Notes: generated by a model from the letters alone, not told the origin. DNA of 64,000 nt from Faecalimonas sp. (GCA_029264305.1 JARICA010000023.1:1-64000), one strand, 5' to 3'. Positions 50,138 to 58,197 are shown, numbered from the stretch's first letter. Numbers and translations: made by a program.

Positions 50138-50209
50138 GCACGAGTGGCTCAGTGGTGGAGTATCGCCTTGCCAAGGCGAGGGTCGCGGGTTCGAATCCCG
50201 TCTCGTGCT
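50138..50209 (+). tRNA. tRNA-Gly (anticodon GCC)
   Basis: The 7-bp acceptor stem GCACGAG / CTCGTGC is perfect, with D arm GCTCAGTGGTGGAG, anticodon stem CGCCT / AGGCG around TTGCCAA (anticodon GCC) and T arm GCGGGTTCGAATCCCGT. CCA is not encoded. It is identical to the copy at 50254. Confidence 0.97.
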
Positions 50210-50253
50210 TTTGTGAAAAATTTAATAAGTATTCTGATAAATAGAACAGATAT

Positions 50254-50325
50254 GCACGAGTGGCTCAGTGGTGGAGTATCGCCTTGCCAAGGCGAGGGTC
50301 GCGGGTTCGAATCCCGTCTCGTGCT
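50254..50325 (+). tRNA. tRNA-Gly (anticodon GCC), second identical copy
   Basis: All 72 bases equal the copy at 50138-50209; the spacer of 44 bases is unrelated. The six bases before each are also the same (start region ...GATAT). A T run after the gene probably ends transcription. No CCA is encoded. Confidence 0.97.
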
Positions 50326-50363
50326 TTTTTTGTATATAAAATTATAAATTTGGAGGGGGATCT

Positions 50364-51008
50364 ATGGAAAAGAAATTGAAAAACGAAGTGGGAATCCCTA
50401 AATATCAACAGATTGCTGCAGATATTGCGTATAAGATTGTGGATGGAACTTATACAGAGGGAATGAAAGTATATGCAAGATCTTCTATAGGAAGTCGATA
50501 TGGAGTATCATCTGAAACGGCGAGAAGAGCAATGTGCGTATTGTCTGATTGGGATGTTGTGGAAGTTGCAAAGAATAGTGGAGTTGTTATTAAATCACAA
50601 GATAATGCTAAGAATTTTTTGCAACAGCACCAGCATATGCAGTCTATACAAAGTTTGAAAAGAAATATTTTGGAAAATGTGGAAAAGCAGCAAAAAGCGA
50701 CAAAAGAATTATATGGATATTTAGATGAGGTTATTAAGAAAATTGATAATTATCGATCTATTAATCCGTTTATACCATATGAACTTGTTATTACAGAAAA
50801 AACACCTTATTTAAATAAAACGGTAGGTTCAATTAATTTTTGGCAAGAAACATTTGCTACTGTAATTGCTATAAGGAGAAATGGAATTTTGATTATGTCT
50901 CCAGGTCCTAAAGCTGTTTTTCGATTACATGATATTGTGTATTATACAGGAGATGAAGAATGTCCTGATCGAGTGAGAGGATTTATGTATCCAAAAGTGA
51001 ATGAATAA
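50364..51008 (+). CDS. GntR-family regulator with TrkA-C-like domain
   Basis: A 214-residue regulator. The N-terminal winged helix (about 10-75, YQQIAADIAYKIVDGTYTEG then SRYGVSSETARRAM) is GntR-type. A coiled-coil segment (about 80-125) leads to a C-terminal RCK_C/TrkA-C-like domain (about 135-210, NKTVGSINFWQETFATVIAIRRNG) that probably binds a small nucleotide or ion. It stands just before an APC permease whose promoter carries repeated AAAGTTGT half-sites, the likely operators. A terminator separates the two. The binding site is GGAGGGGG. Confidence 0.85.
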   Translation: MEKKLKNEVGIPKYQQIAADIAYKIVDGTYTEGMKVYARSSIGSRYGVSSETARRAMCVLSDWDVVEVAKNSGVVIKSQDNAKNFLQQHQHMQSIQSLKRNILENVEKQQKATKELYGYLDEVIKKIDNYRSINPFIPYELVITEKTPYLNKTVGSINFWQETFATVIAIRRNGILIMSPGPKAVFRLHDIVYYTGDEECPDRVRGFMYPKVNE

Positions 51009-51017
51009 GTAAAGAAG

Positions 51018-51060
51018 TCCCTAATGATCAATGAAAAATATTGATGATTAGGGATTTTTT
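51018..51060 (+). terminator. Intrinsic terminator after the GntR gene
   Basis: TCCCTAATGATCAAT pairs with ATTGATGATTAGGGA (one mismatch), followed by six T. Confidence 0.88.
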
Positions 51061-51129
51061 GTATATTTTTCTATACAATATGTAGAAAATAAAAAGAAAA
51101 AATTTGTATATTTTTTCACAAAGTAATAC

Positions 51130-51204
51130 TTGAATAAATGACAACTTTAGAATATAATAAAGTTGTTACTTAACTGGCAACTTGTGTAAATGTTAAAGTT
51201 GTCA
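51130..51204 (+). promoter_or_regulatory. Permease promoter with repeated AAAGTTGT operator half-sites
   Basis: TTGAAT (51130-51135) and TATAAT (51153-51158), 17-base spacer. The inverted pair ACAACTTT (51141-51148) and AAAGTTGT (51159-51166) straddles the -10. A second pair, CAACTT (51178-51183) and AAAGTTGT (51195-51202), lies downstream. The layout suits repression by the neighbouring GntR protein. Confidence 0.6.
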
Positions 51205-51231
51205 TACATGAACAGAATGTGAGGAAAAAAT

Positions 51232-52692
51232 ATGGGTGAGAAAAAATCAAAGTATGATAAAGTCTTAAGTTCAAAAGATATATTTGTCATTGCGTTTGGA
51301 GCAATGATTGGCTGGGGCTGGATTGTTATGACAGGTGAATGGATTCATTATGGTGGCAGTATCGGAGCAATGATTGCATTTGGAATTGGTGGATTCATGG
51401 TTCTATTTGTAGGTCTGACGTACGCAGAGTTAACGTCAGCGATGCCAGAATGTGGAGGCGAGCACATATTTAGTTTAAGAGCGTTTGGAAAAAATGGTTC
51501 ATTTGTTTGTACATGGGCGATTATTTTAGGATATGTTGGAGTTGTAGCTTTTGAAGCATGTGCTTTTCCAACAGTTATTAAGTATATCGCACCTTCACTT
51601 GTGACAAAGGGATATATGTATACAATAGGTGGGTTTGACGTATATGCTTCTTGGGTTGCGGTTGCAGTAATTGCGGCAATCATTATTACTTATATAAATT
51701 ATAAGGGAGCGAAAACAGCAGCGAATGTGCAGACGATTCTTACAGTTGTTATTGCATTGGTTGGAATTGCATTAATTGCAGCATCTGTAGTTCGTGGGGA
51801 TACAGCTAATCTTGATCCAATGTTTTTAAAAGGAAATGAAGTTGGTGGTGTGTTTAAAGTTGCAGTTATGACGCCTTTTATGCTTGTTGGATTTGATGTT
51901 ATTCCACAAGCTGCAGAGGAAATTAATATTCCATTTAAGAAAATTGGTAAAATTATTATTTTCTCTATTTTTATGGCGGTTGCATGGTATGTATTAATTA
52001 TCTTGGCTGTTTCGCTTATTATGTCAAAAGGTGATTTGAGTATATCTGAATTGGTAACAGCTGATGCAATGAAAAAAGCATATCTAAATAGTGATATTGC
52101 CTCTACAGTATGTATTTTAGGTGGTATTATGGGTATCGTTACAAGTTGGAACTCATTTTTTATGGGAGGTTCAAGAGCGATTTCTGCATTGGCTGAATCT
52201 CATATGGCTCCATCATTTTTGGCAAAAGTAAACAAGAAAACAAAGACACCAACAAATTCAATTCTTTTAGTAGGGCTCATTGCAGTAGTAGCACCGTTCT
52301 TTGGAAAATCCATGATGACTTGGATTACAGATGCAGGTAGTTTTGCAGTTTGTCTTGCGTATCTTATGGTTTCGGCGTCTTTCTTAAAATTGAGAAAAAG
52401 TGAACCAGATATGAATAGACCGTACAGAGTGAAAAATGCGAAGGTTGTTGGAGGTATGGCGGTTCTTACAACAACAATTATGTGTCTTCTTTATGTATTG
52501 CCAGGAAATTCGCAACTTATCGTTGAAGAATGGATAATTGTAGGTGCATGGATTGTTTTAGGAATTGTGTTCTATGGTTATGCTAGAAAACAGTATAAAG
52601 AAAAATTTGGTACACGTAAAAAGCTGATTTATGAAGATGTCATAGAAGAAAGTTCGACAAAGCGTAATGAAAATGTGGCTGTAAAAGCATAA
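51232..52692 (+). CDS. APC-superfamily amino-acid permease
   Basis: A 486-residue membrane protein with about twelve helices. The first helix has FGAMIGWGWIVMTGEW, where APC permeases have the glycine-rich substrate motif, followed by LTYAELTSAMPECGGEHIF. It would import an amino acid or related compound by cation or proton symport, or exchange it; specificity is not readable. The charged C-terminal tail of about 30 residues is cytoplasmic. It is expressed from the operator-bearing promoter upstream, so probably GntR-regulated. Confidence 0.9.
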   Translation: MGEKKSKYDKVLSSKDIFVIAFGAMIGWGWIVMTGEWIHYGGSIGAMIAFGIGGFMVLFVGLTYAELTSAMPECGGEHIFSLRAFGKNGSFVCTWAIILGYVGVVAFEACAFPTVIKYIAPSLVTKGYMYTIGGFDVYASWVAVAVIAAIIITYINYKGAKTAANVQTILTVVIALVGIALIAASVVRGDTANLDPMFLKGNEVGGVFKVAVMTPFMLVGFDVIPQAAEEINIPFKKIGKIIIFSIFMAVAWYVLIILAVSLIMSKGDLSISELVTADAMKKAYLNSDIASTVCILGGIMGIVTSWNSFFMGGSRAISALAESHMAPSFLAKVNKKTKTPTNSILLVGLIAVVAPFFGKSMMTWITDAGSFAVCLAYLMVSASFLKLRKSEPDMNRPYRVKNAKVVGGMAVLTTTIMCLLYVLPGNSQLIVEEWIIVGAWIVLGIVFYGYARKQYKEKFGTRKKLIYEDVIEESSTKRNENVAVKA

Positions 52693-52699
52693 GTAAATA

Positions 52700-52739
52700 A
52701 AAAGATGCAAAGAGGATAGAAATTCTTTGCATCTTTTTT
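52700..52739 (+). terminator. Intrinsic terminator after the permease
   Basis: AAAAGATGCAAAGA pairs with TCTTTGCATCTTTT, followed by T. Its 3' arm contains the TTGCAT used as the -35 of the next promoter. Confidence 0.88.
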
Positions 52740-52755
52740 CATACTATGATACAAT
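52727..52755 (+). promoter_or_regulatory. Promoter of the folate operon
   Basis: TTGCAT (52727-52732) and TACAAT (52750-52755) with a 17-base spacer. Transcription would start near 52762, about 16 bases before the riboswitch. Confidence 0.6.
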
Positions 52756-52777
52756 TTCTAAGAAAATAAAATAAGAA

Positions 52778-52877
52778 AGCAGAGTAGAAATATGTGCGTT
52801 AAGTGCCAATCAGACGGGGAGTTGCTGATCGGACGAAAAGTAAAGAACTTGCGGTACATATTTTGCATCCCGCTGCT
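52778..52877 (+). ncRNA. Tetrahydrofolate (THF) riboswitch
   Basis: The leader carries THF-riboswitch conserved blocks: GTGCGTTAAGTG near the 5' side and TTGCATCCCGCTGC near the 3' side, closed by AGCAG / CTGCT (P1). An internal stem CCAATCAG / CTGATCGG forms P3. It precedes folT, thyA and folA, all folate genes. Downstream, ATACCT (52904-52909) can pair with AGGTAT (52941-52946) over the folT binding site, a possible translational switch. Confidence 0.9.
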
Positions 52878-52951
52878 ACACATGACAGATATGGTTGTAC
52901 TGTATACCTGCTATGCGTGGCTTGAGGACTACTGCAAAGGAGGTATTTTTT

Positions 52952-53512
52952 ATGGAACAAATGAAAAAACAGTTTAAGGACTCCTGGCAAGAGTTGAAGC
53001 ATGTAAAGACAATTGTAGTGACAGCGATGTTTATTGCAATAGGAGTTGTACTTGGATTCTTTTTTACAATTCAAGTAACAGATTTTTTGAAAATTGGCTT
53101 TTCTTTTATTGCAAATGAAATGACAGCGTTGTTATTTGGTCCAGTAGTTGGAGGGATTATGGGTGGTGTAACTGACATCATTAAGTTTGTATTAAAACCT
53201 ACTGGAGCATATTTTTTTGGTTTTACGTTTAATGCAATTTTAGGAGCGGTTATTTATGGGATGATTCTATATCATCATCCAGTTACGTTTAAGAGAATTT
53301 TAGTTTCAAAAATTATTGTAGCAATTATTGTAAATGTGTTTCTTGGAACGTATTGGTTGCATATCATGTATGGAAAAGCGTTTTGGGCGTTGATTCCGGT
53401 TAGATTGTGGAAACAGGTTATGTCTGTACCAATTGAAAGTTTTCTATTTTACATAGTGGCGAAAGCGTTGTCAGAAGCAAGAGTTCTTGAATTGGTTAAG
53501 ACAGAAAAATAA
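52952..53512 (+). CDS. folT: Folate ECF transporter S component FolT
   Basis: A 186-residue membrane protein with six helices, of the FolT type. Seen: VKTIVVTAMFIAIGVVLGFF, then KIGFSFIANEMTALLFGPVVGG and GGVTDIIKFVLKPTGAYFFGFTFNA in pieces. It captures folates for an ECF module encoded elsewhere. The start at 52952 has AAAGGAGG 8 bases upstream, which the riboswitch can control; the frame open from 52895 runs through the leader. thyA and folA follow, so uptake and use of folate share one transcript. Confidence 0.92.
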   Translation: MEQMKKQFKDSWQELKHVKTIVVTAMFIAIGVVLGFFFTIQVTDFLKIGFSFIANEMTALLFGPVVGGIMGGVTDIIKFVLKPTGAYFFGFTFNAILGAVIYGMILYHHPVTFKRILVSKIIVAIIVNVFLGTYWLHIMYGKAFWALIPVRLWKQVMSVPIESFLFYIVAKALSEARVLELVKTEK

Positions 53513-53528
53513 AGGAGTTGATAGGAAA

Positions 53529-54377
53529 GTGAGTTATGCAGATAAAATATTTATAGAAATGTGTCGTGATATTATTGATAATGGAGTGAGTACAGAAGGA
53601 GAGAAAGTGCGTCCAAAATGGGAAGATGGAAGTTATGCGTACACAATGAAAAAATTTTGTGTAGTAAATCGTTATGATTTAGCGAAAGAATTTCCAGCAT
53701 TGACATTAAGACGTACAGGAATCAAAAGCTGTGTAGATGAAATGCTTTGGATATGGCAAAAAAAATCTAATAATATACATGATTTAAACAGTCATATTTG
53801 GGATAGTTGGGCAGACGAGGACGGTTCTATAGGGAAAGCATATGGTTATCAGATGAGTGTAAAGCATCAGTACAAAGAAGGGATGATGGATCAAGTAGAT
53901 AGAGTGATTTATGATTTAAAAAATAATCCATATAGTCGTCGTATTATGACGAATATTTATGTTCATCAAGATTTACATGAAATGAATTTGTACCCATGTG
54001 CGTATAGTGTTACATTTAATGTGACAAAGAAAAAAGATAGCGATAAATTAGTATTGAATGCTATTTTAAATCAACGTTCACAAGATGTTTTGGCGGCAAA
54101 TAATTGGAATGTATGTCAGTATGCAGTGCTTGTTCATATGCTTGCTCAAGTATGTGATATGCAAGTGGGAGAACTTGTTCATGTTATTGCAGATGCACAC
54201 ATTTATGACAGGCATATTCCGCTAATTGAAGAATTAATCACAAGAGAATCTTATCCGGCACCAACATTTTGGCTTAATCCAGATATAAAAGATTTTTATG
54301 AGTTTACGCCAGATGATGTAAGGTTAGATGATTATAAGACAGGGCCGCAAATCAAGAATATTCCAATTGCGGTATAA
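53529..54377 (+). CDS. thyA: Thymidylate synthase ThyA (phi3T/Bacillus ThyA branch)
   Basis: A 282-residue enzyme that makes dTMP from dUMP with methylene-THF, producing DHF. Catalytic Cys is in LYPCAYSVTFNV (the PCH of most ThyA is PCA, as Bacillus ThyA has PCV); QRSQDVLAANNWNVCQY replaces the usual RSxDxxLGxPFN. HVIADAHIYDRHI matches the region of the dUMP-binding HxY. It uses a GTG start at 53529; AGGAG is 11 bases upstream. Similarity is closest to the phi3T-type branch by my reading. Position with folA closes the folate cycle. Confidence 0.9.
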   Translation: MSYADKIFIEMCRDIIDNGVSTEGEKVRPKWEDGSYAYTMKKFCVVNRYDLAKEFPALTLRRTGIKSCVDEMLWIWQKKSNNIHDLNSHIWDSWADEDGSIGKAYGYQMSVKHQYKEGMMDQVDRVIYDLKNNPYSRRIMTNIYVHQDLHEMNLYPCAYSVTFNVTKKKDSDKLVLNAILNQRSQDVLAANNWNVCQYAVLVHMLAQVCDMQVGELVHVIADAHIYDRHIPLIEELITRESYPAPTFWLNPDIKDFYEFTPDDVRLDDYKTGPQIKNIPIAV

Positions 54378-54389
54378 GGAGGAATGGGA

Positions 54390-54899
54390 ATGAATTTAAT
54401 CGTGGCAGTAGATAATAATTGGGCAATTGGTTGTGGGAATAGACTTTTAGTTAGTATTCCGGCAGATATGAAGTTTTTCCGAGAAACTACTATGGGAAAA
54501 GTTGTTGTTATGGGAAGAAAAACTTTGGAAAGTTTTCCAGGAGGACAACCACTGAAAAATCGTACCAATATTGTAATTACAAGAGATAAAAACTATAAAG
54601 TGAAAGATGCGATTGTTGTTACAAGTGTAGAAGAAGCGTTAGAAGAATTAAAGAAATATGACCAAGAAGAGATTTATGTTATTGGGGGAGAGAGTATCTA
54701 TAGACAGTTTCTTTCATATTGTAAAACAGCATATATAACAAAGGTGGATCACACTTATGAGGCAGATACATATTTTCCAAACTTAGATGAAATGGAAGAG
54801 TGGAAAATGACAGGGATTAGTGATGAACAAACATATTTTGATTTGGAATATATATTTACAAGGTACGAGAGAGTGAAAGAGAATGAAGAAACACATTAA
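54390..54899 (+). CDS. folA: Dihydrofolate reductase
   Basis: A 169-residue enzyme that reduces DHF to THF with NADPH. Seen: MNLIVAVDNNWAIGCGNRLL with the catalytic region, PADMKFFRETTMGKVVVMGRKTLESFPGG in pieces, NIVITRD and EIYVIGGESIYRQFL. The ATG at 54390 has AAGGAGG 7 bases upstream and gives the standard N-terminus; the ATG at 54384 is too close to it. It overlaps the start of the next gene by 17 bases. Confidence 0.96.
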   Translation: MNLIVAVDNNWAIGCGNRLLVSIPADMKFFRETTMGKVVVMGRKTLESFPGGQPLKNRTNIVITRDKNYKVKDAIVVTSVEEALEELKKYDQEEIYVIGGESIYRQFLSYCKTAYITKVDHTYEADTYFPNLDEMEEWKMTGISDEQTYFDLEYIFTRYERVKENEETH

Positions 54900-56232
54900 T
54901 TTGTTAGAAGGACCAATTTTACCATCTTTGTCAGGATTGGCGCTTCCAATTATGGCTACATCACTTATTCAGATGGCATATAATCTTACAGATATGATTT
55001 GGATTGGAAGAGTAGGCAGCTCGGCTGTAGCAGCAGTGGGAGCAGCAGGAATGTACATGTGGTTGGCGAATGGATTGGCTACATTGGCAAAAATGGGAGG
55101 ACAAGTAAAAGTAGCGCAAGCATTAGGTGCAAAAAAAAATAAACAAGCAGTGAGTTATGCAAAAAGTGCATTGCAGTTAGGCATAATATTAGGACTTGTT
55201 TACGGTGTGTTGGCTATTATACTAGCAAACCCATTGATTGATTTTTTTAAGTTAAATAGTGCACAAGTGGTTGCAGATGCCAAAATTTACTTGCAGATTA
55301 CTTGCGGAGGAGTGATTTTTTCCTTTTTGAATCAAATTTTCACAGGAATTATGACAGCAATGGGAAATAGTAGAACATCTTTTGTGGCAACTGCAACTGG
55401 ATTGGTTATCAATATTATTATGGATCCAGTTTTGATTTTTGGCATAGGTCCATTTGTGAAGATGGGGGTTATGGGAGCAGGAATTGCAACTGTTTTTGCA
55501 CAAATGATTGTAACGGGTGTGTTTATTTTGTCTGCGTTTAGAGATGAAATTATTTTTCGGAAGGTACATCTTTTAGAAAAGGTGGATAAAGAAAGCTTAA
55601 CGGAGATTGTGAAAATTGGTTTTCCGACAGGTGTGCAAAGTATGCTTTTTACTAGTATTTCAATGGTTATTGCGCGAATGATTGCGGGGTTTGGCGATAG
55701 TGCGGTGGCTGTTCAAAAAGTTGGCTCTCAGATTGAATCTATTTCATGGATGACAGCAGAAGGGTTTGGTGCGGCAGTGAATGCCTTCATGGCACAAAAT
55801 CATGGAGCGAATAATAAAAAAAGAATTGTACAAGGATATAAAGTGGCAATGCGCATAGAAATTGTTTGGGGAATTTTTTGTACATTTGTACTTATGGTGT
55901 TTCCAAAAGTTATCTTTAAAATTTTTATCCCAGAAGCAGATGTGCTTCCAATGGGAGTGGATTATTTGAAAATTTTAGGAGTATCTCAACTTTTTATGTG
56001 TATTGAATTGACAACGGCTGGAGCGTTTTCAGGATTAGGAAAAACAATTCCTCCGTCAATTTCTAGTATTATTTTAACAGCTGGACGTATACCTATGGCG
56101 ATAGTACTTACATCAACAGTCTTAGGTTTAAATGGAATTTGGTGGAGTATTACTATTTCTAGCATTTTTAAAGGTGTTGTTTTAGTGATCTGGTTTTTGG
56201 TGTATTTAAAGAAAATGTTATCGGAAAAGTAG
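54883..56232 (+). CDS. MATE-family multidrug/cation antiporter
   Basis: A 449-residue protein with about twelve helices, arranged as two related halves (LALPIMATSLIQMAYNLTDMIWIGRVG near the start and IGFPTGVQSMLFTSISM in the second). MATE proteins export organic cations or drugs by Na+ or H+ exchange. The start at 54883 overlaps folA and only a weak GTGAAAGAG precedes it, so coupled translation is likely. Its substrate and reason for standing in the folate operon are unknown. Confidence 0.9.
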   Translation: MKKHINLLEGPILPSLSGLALPIMATSLIQMAYNLTDMIWIGRVGSSAVAAVGAAGMYMWLANGLATLAKMGGQVKVAQALGAKKNKQAVSYAKSALQLGIILGLVYGVLAIILANPLIDFFKLNSAQVVADAKIYLQITCGGVIFSFLNQIFTGIMTAMGNSRTSFVATATGLVINIIMDPVLIFGIGPFVKMGVMGAGIATVFAQMIVTGVFILSAFRDEIIFRKVHLLEKVDKESLTEIVKIGFPTGVQSMLFTSISMVIARMIAGFGDSAVAVQKVGSQIESISWMTAEGFGAAVNAFMAQNHGANNKKRIVQGYKVAMRIEIVWGIFCTFVLMVFPKVIFKIFIPEADVLPMGVDYLKILGVSQLFMCIELTTAGAFSGLGKTIPPSISSIILTAGRIPMAIVLTSTVLGLNGIWWSITISSIFKGVVLVIWFLVYLKKMLSEK

Positions 56233-56314
56233 TAAATAGAAAACAAGTCTGAGATTTTGTGTATACCCTCTTTACTAGAAAAACTGAGGTATCACCTAAA
56301 AGTTAGAGTTTATT

Positions 56315-56348
56315 AGCAAGGCAGCTATGAGTTGTCTTGCTATTTTTG
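56315..56348 (+). terminator. Terminator after the MATE gene
   Basis: AGCAAG-GCA and TTG-CTTGCT form an interrupted stem of about nine pairs, followed by ATTTTTG. Confidence 0.7.
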
Positions 56349-56389
56349 TTATGTAGATATAGGCTCATCGATTGAAGTTTCATTTAGCA

Positions 56390-56442
56390 ATAAAAATACC
56401 ACCCCGCAATCGTTAGAGTTTATATCTAACTTTTTGGGGTGG
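56390..56442 (-). terminator. Probable mgtE terminator (compound hairpin)
   Basis: On the reverse strand CCACCCC (56436-56442) pairs with GGGGTGG (56399-56405), and inside it GTTAGA pairs with TCTAAC. A TATTTTTATT run follows. It lies just after the mgtE stop. Confidence 0.7.
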
Positions 56443-56489
56443 CGGAACAAAGTTCAGGAAAGCATCCGTCCTAGTTTTGCTTACTAATT

Positions 56490-57821
56490 TTACAAAGAAA
56501 ATATTTTGGTTGCGATAGAAAAATAAATAATAATTGAACAAGTATCTACTAGTGTTGTAATAAGAGGTGCTGCCATAATAGCAGGATCTAAACGCAGTTT
56601 TTTTGCAAAAAGTGGAAGAATACAGCCAATTAATTTTGCAATAACAACCGTTGCAATTAAGGAAAGTCCAATTACAATAGAAAGTTTTGTATCGTGATAC
56701 ATTAAAAAAATACGGATTCCATTTGCAACGGCAAGCCCAGCACTGACTAAAAGTGCAATACGAAATTCTTTAAACATAACACGGAAAATGTCTGAAAATT
56801 TAATTTCTTCTAAAGCGAGTCCACGAATAATTAAAGTTGAACTTTGTGAGCCACAGTTTCCTCCTGTATCCATCAACATTGGGATAAATGATACAAGGAG
56901 TGGGATAGCCGCAAAAGCATTTTCATATTTAGCAATGATTGAGCCTGTGATAGTGGCAGAAAGCATTAAAATTAATAGCCACAAAAAACGATTTTTTGCA
57001 TGAGAAAAGACGGAAGTTTCAAAATAAGATTTCTCACTAGGATTTACAGCAGCCATAATTGTGATATCTTCTGTTGCCTCATCTACCATAACATCCATGG
57101 CATCATCGACAGTAACAATACCGACCATTAAGTCTCCGGTATCTACTACTGGAACAGCAAGAAGGCCATATTTAGAAAAAAGTTTAGCAACTTCTTCTTT
57201 GTCAGTATGAGTAGAAACAGAAATGATTTCAGTTTCCATAATATCTTCGATGATGGTATCATCATCTATTGTCATTAAATCTTTGGCAGATACAATTCCA
57301 ATTAAGTGACGATGTTCAAGGACATAGCAAGTATAAATCGTTTCCTTATGAATTCCTACAGCTTTAATATGCAACATAGCATCTTTAACTGTCATAGATT
57401 TTTTTAAATTAACGTATTCAGTTGTCATGATGCTTCCAGCACTGTCATCGGGATAATTTAGCAATTGATTGATGCTATTTCTTTTTGTGCTGTCAACAGT
57501 ATCTAGAATTCTTGTAACCAGATTGGCTGGAAGTTCTTCTAACATATCAACAGTATCATCCATATATAAATCATCTAGCAACTCTTTCAATTCTTTTTCT
57601 GTAAAGATATTTACAAGATAAGTCTGCATGGAGTTATTCATATTAGAAAATACATCAGCAGCTTTATCTTTGGGGATGAGACGAAATGCTAAAGCAAGTT
57701 CTTTGTCTTCTAATTCAGAAAGAAGTAGGGCAATGTCCACTGCATTCATCACATCTAAAATGCTTCGAATGGCTTTGAACTCTCTTTTTGATAAGAGTTC
57801 CATAAAAATAGTTGTATCCAT
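56490..57821 (-). CDS. mgtE: Magnesium transporter MgtE
   Basis: A 443-residue Mg2+ channel. Domains in order: N-terminal superhelical domain (about 1-130, LLSELEDKELALAFRLIPKDKAADVF), a CBS pair (about 130-255, TVKDAMLHIK, VVDTGDLMVGIVTVDDAMDV), a connecting helix, and five membrane helices with PLLVSFIPMLMDTGGNCGSQSSTL, which holds the pore-lining region. CBS domains bind Mg2+ and gate the channel. AAGGAG lies upstream of the ATG at 57821. Its leader carries an M-box riboswitch. Confidence 0.95.
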   Translation of the reverse strand: MDTTIFMELLSKREFKAIRSILDVMNAVDIALLLSELEDKELALAFRLIPKDKAADVFSNMNNSMQTYLVNIFTEKELKELLDDLYMDDTVDMLEELPANLVTRILDTVDSTKRNSINQLLNYPDDSAGSIMTTEYVNLKKSMTVKDAMLHIKAVGIHKETIYTCYVLEHRHLIGIVSAKDLMTIDDDTIIEDIMETEIISVSTHTDKEEVAKLFSKYGLLAVPVVDTGDLMVGIVTVDDAMDVMVDEATEDITIMAAVNPSEKSYFETSVFSHAKNRFLWLLILMLSATITGSIIAKYENAFAAIPLLVSFIPMLMDTGGNCGSQSSTLIIRGLALEEIKFSDIFRVMFKEFRIALLVSAGLAVANGIRIFLMYHDTKLSIVIGLSLIATVVIAKLIGCILPLFAKKLRLDPAIMAAPLITTLVDTCSIIIYFSIATKIFSL

Positions 57822-57894
57822 GACGATATCTCCTTTTTAATTTTTTTATTCTGTTTAAAAATATTAAAATATACCTACTGGCCCCAGCATCCAT
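57715..57894 (-). CDS. Possible upstream reading frame of mgtE (59 codons)
   Basis: ATG at 57894 with GGTGAGG 3 bases upstream lies after the riboswitch terminator. Its product starts MDAGASRYILIFLNRIKKLKR and is basic; it then overlaps the first 107 bases of mgtE in another frame. The overlap and the binding site suggest a leader peptide that could affect mgtE translation. Conservation in relatives is needed to distinguish it from chance. Confidence 0.35.
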   Translation of the reverse strand: MDAGASRYILIFLNRIKKLKRRYRHGYNYFYGTLIKKRVQSHSKHFRCDECSGHCPTSF

Positions 57895-57936
57895 TGCCCT
57901 CACCTGCCTTTCTGTTTAAAATTGAATATAGACTAT

Positions 57937-57974
57937 AATAAAAAACCTTGTCACTGCTTAAACAACGACAAGGT
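57937..57974 (-). terminator. M-box expression-platform terminator
   Basis: On the reverse strand ACCTTGTC pairs with GACAAGGT, followed by a TTTTTT run, between the M-box and mgtE. Mg2+ binding is expected to favour it. Confidence 0.85.
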
Positions 57975-57989
57975 ATAAAAATACTCCCA

Positions 57990-58152
57990 CAATGTGCATC
58001 GTTCAAGCTTTAGTATCATAGGGCATAAAAATTGCATTAGGTTATGCCTTGTTCCGACATAGCCTGCTAACCAACTAATCGTGTCTCCACAATTTTGCGG
58101 CAGCAATCTTAGGAAAATCCAAATCCCTATGGTAACCTCACCTACCGAGTCT
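57990..58152 (-). ncRNA. M-box (ykoK) magnesium riboswitch
   Basis: The reverse strand contains the M-box landmarks in order: GTAGGTGAGG, then GCTGCCGCAAAA, a GGAGACACGA segment, GTTAGCAGGCTATG, and near the 3' end CTAAAGCTTGAACG. The gene it leads is a Mg2+ transporter. The boundaries are approximate. Confidence 0.92.
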
Positions 58153-58168
58153 ATTTATTTCTTTTATT

Positions 58169-58197
58169 ATTCTAACGCGGAATAAATGGTGTGTCAA
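58169..58197 (-). promoter_or_regulatory. Promoter of the M-box/mgtE transcript
   Basis: On the reverse strand a perfect TTGACA and TAGAAT are separated by 17 bases, just upstream of the riboswitch. Confidence 0.85.

Noticed and set aside
49995-50347. Open frames over the two tRNA genes
   Set aside because: They translate tRNA sequence (CQGEGRGFESR-type peptides), a well known false ORF.
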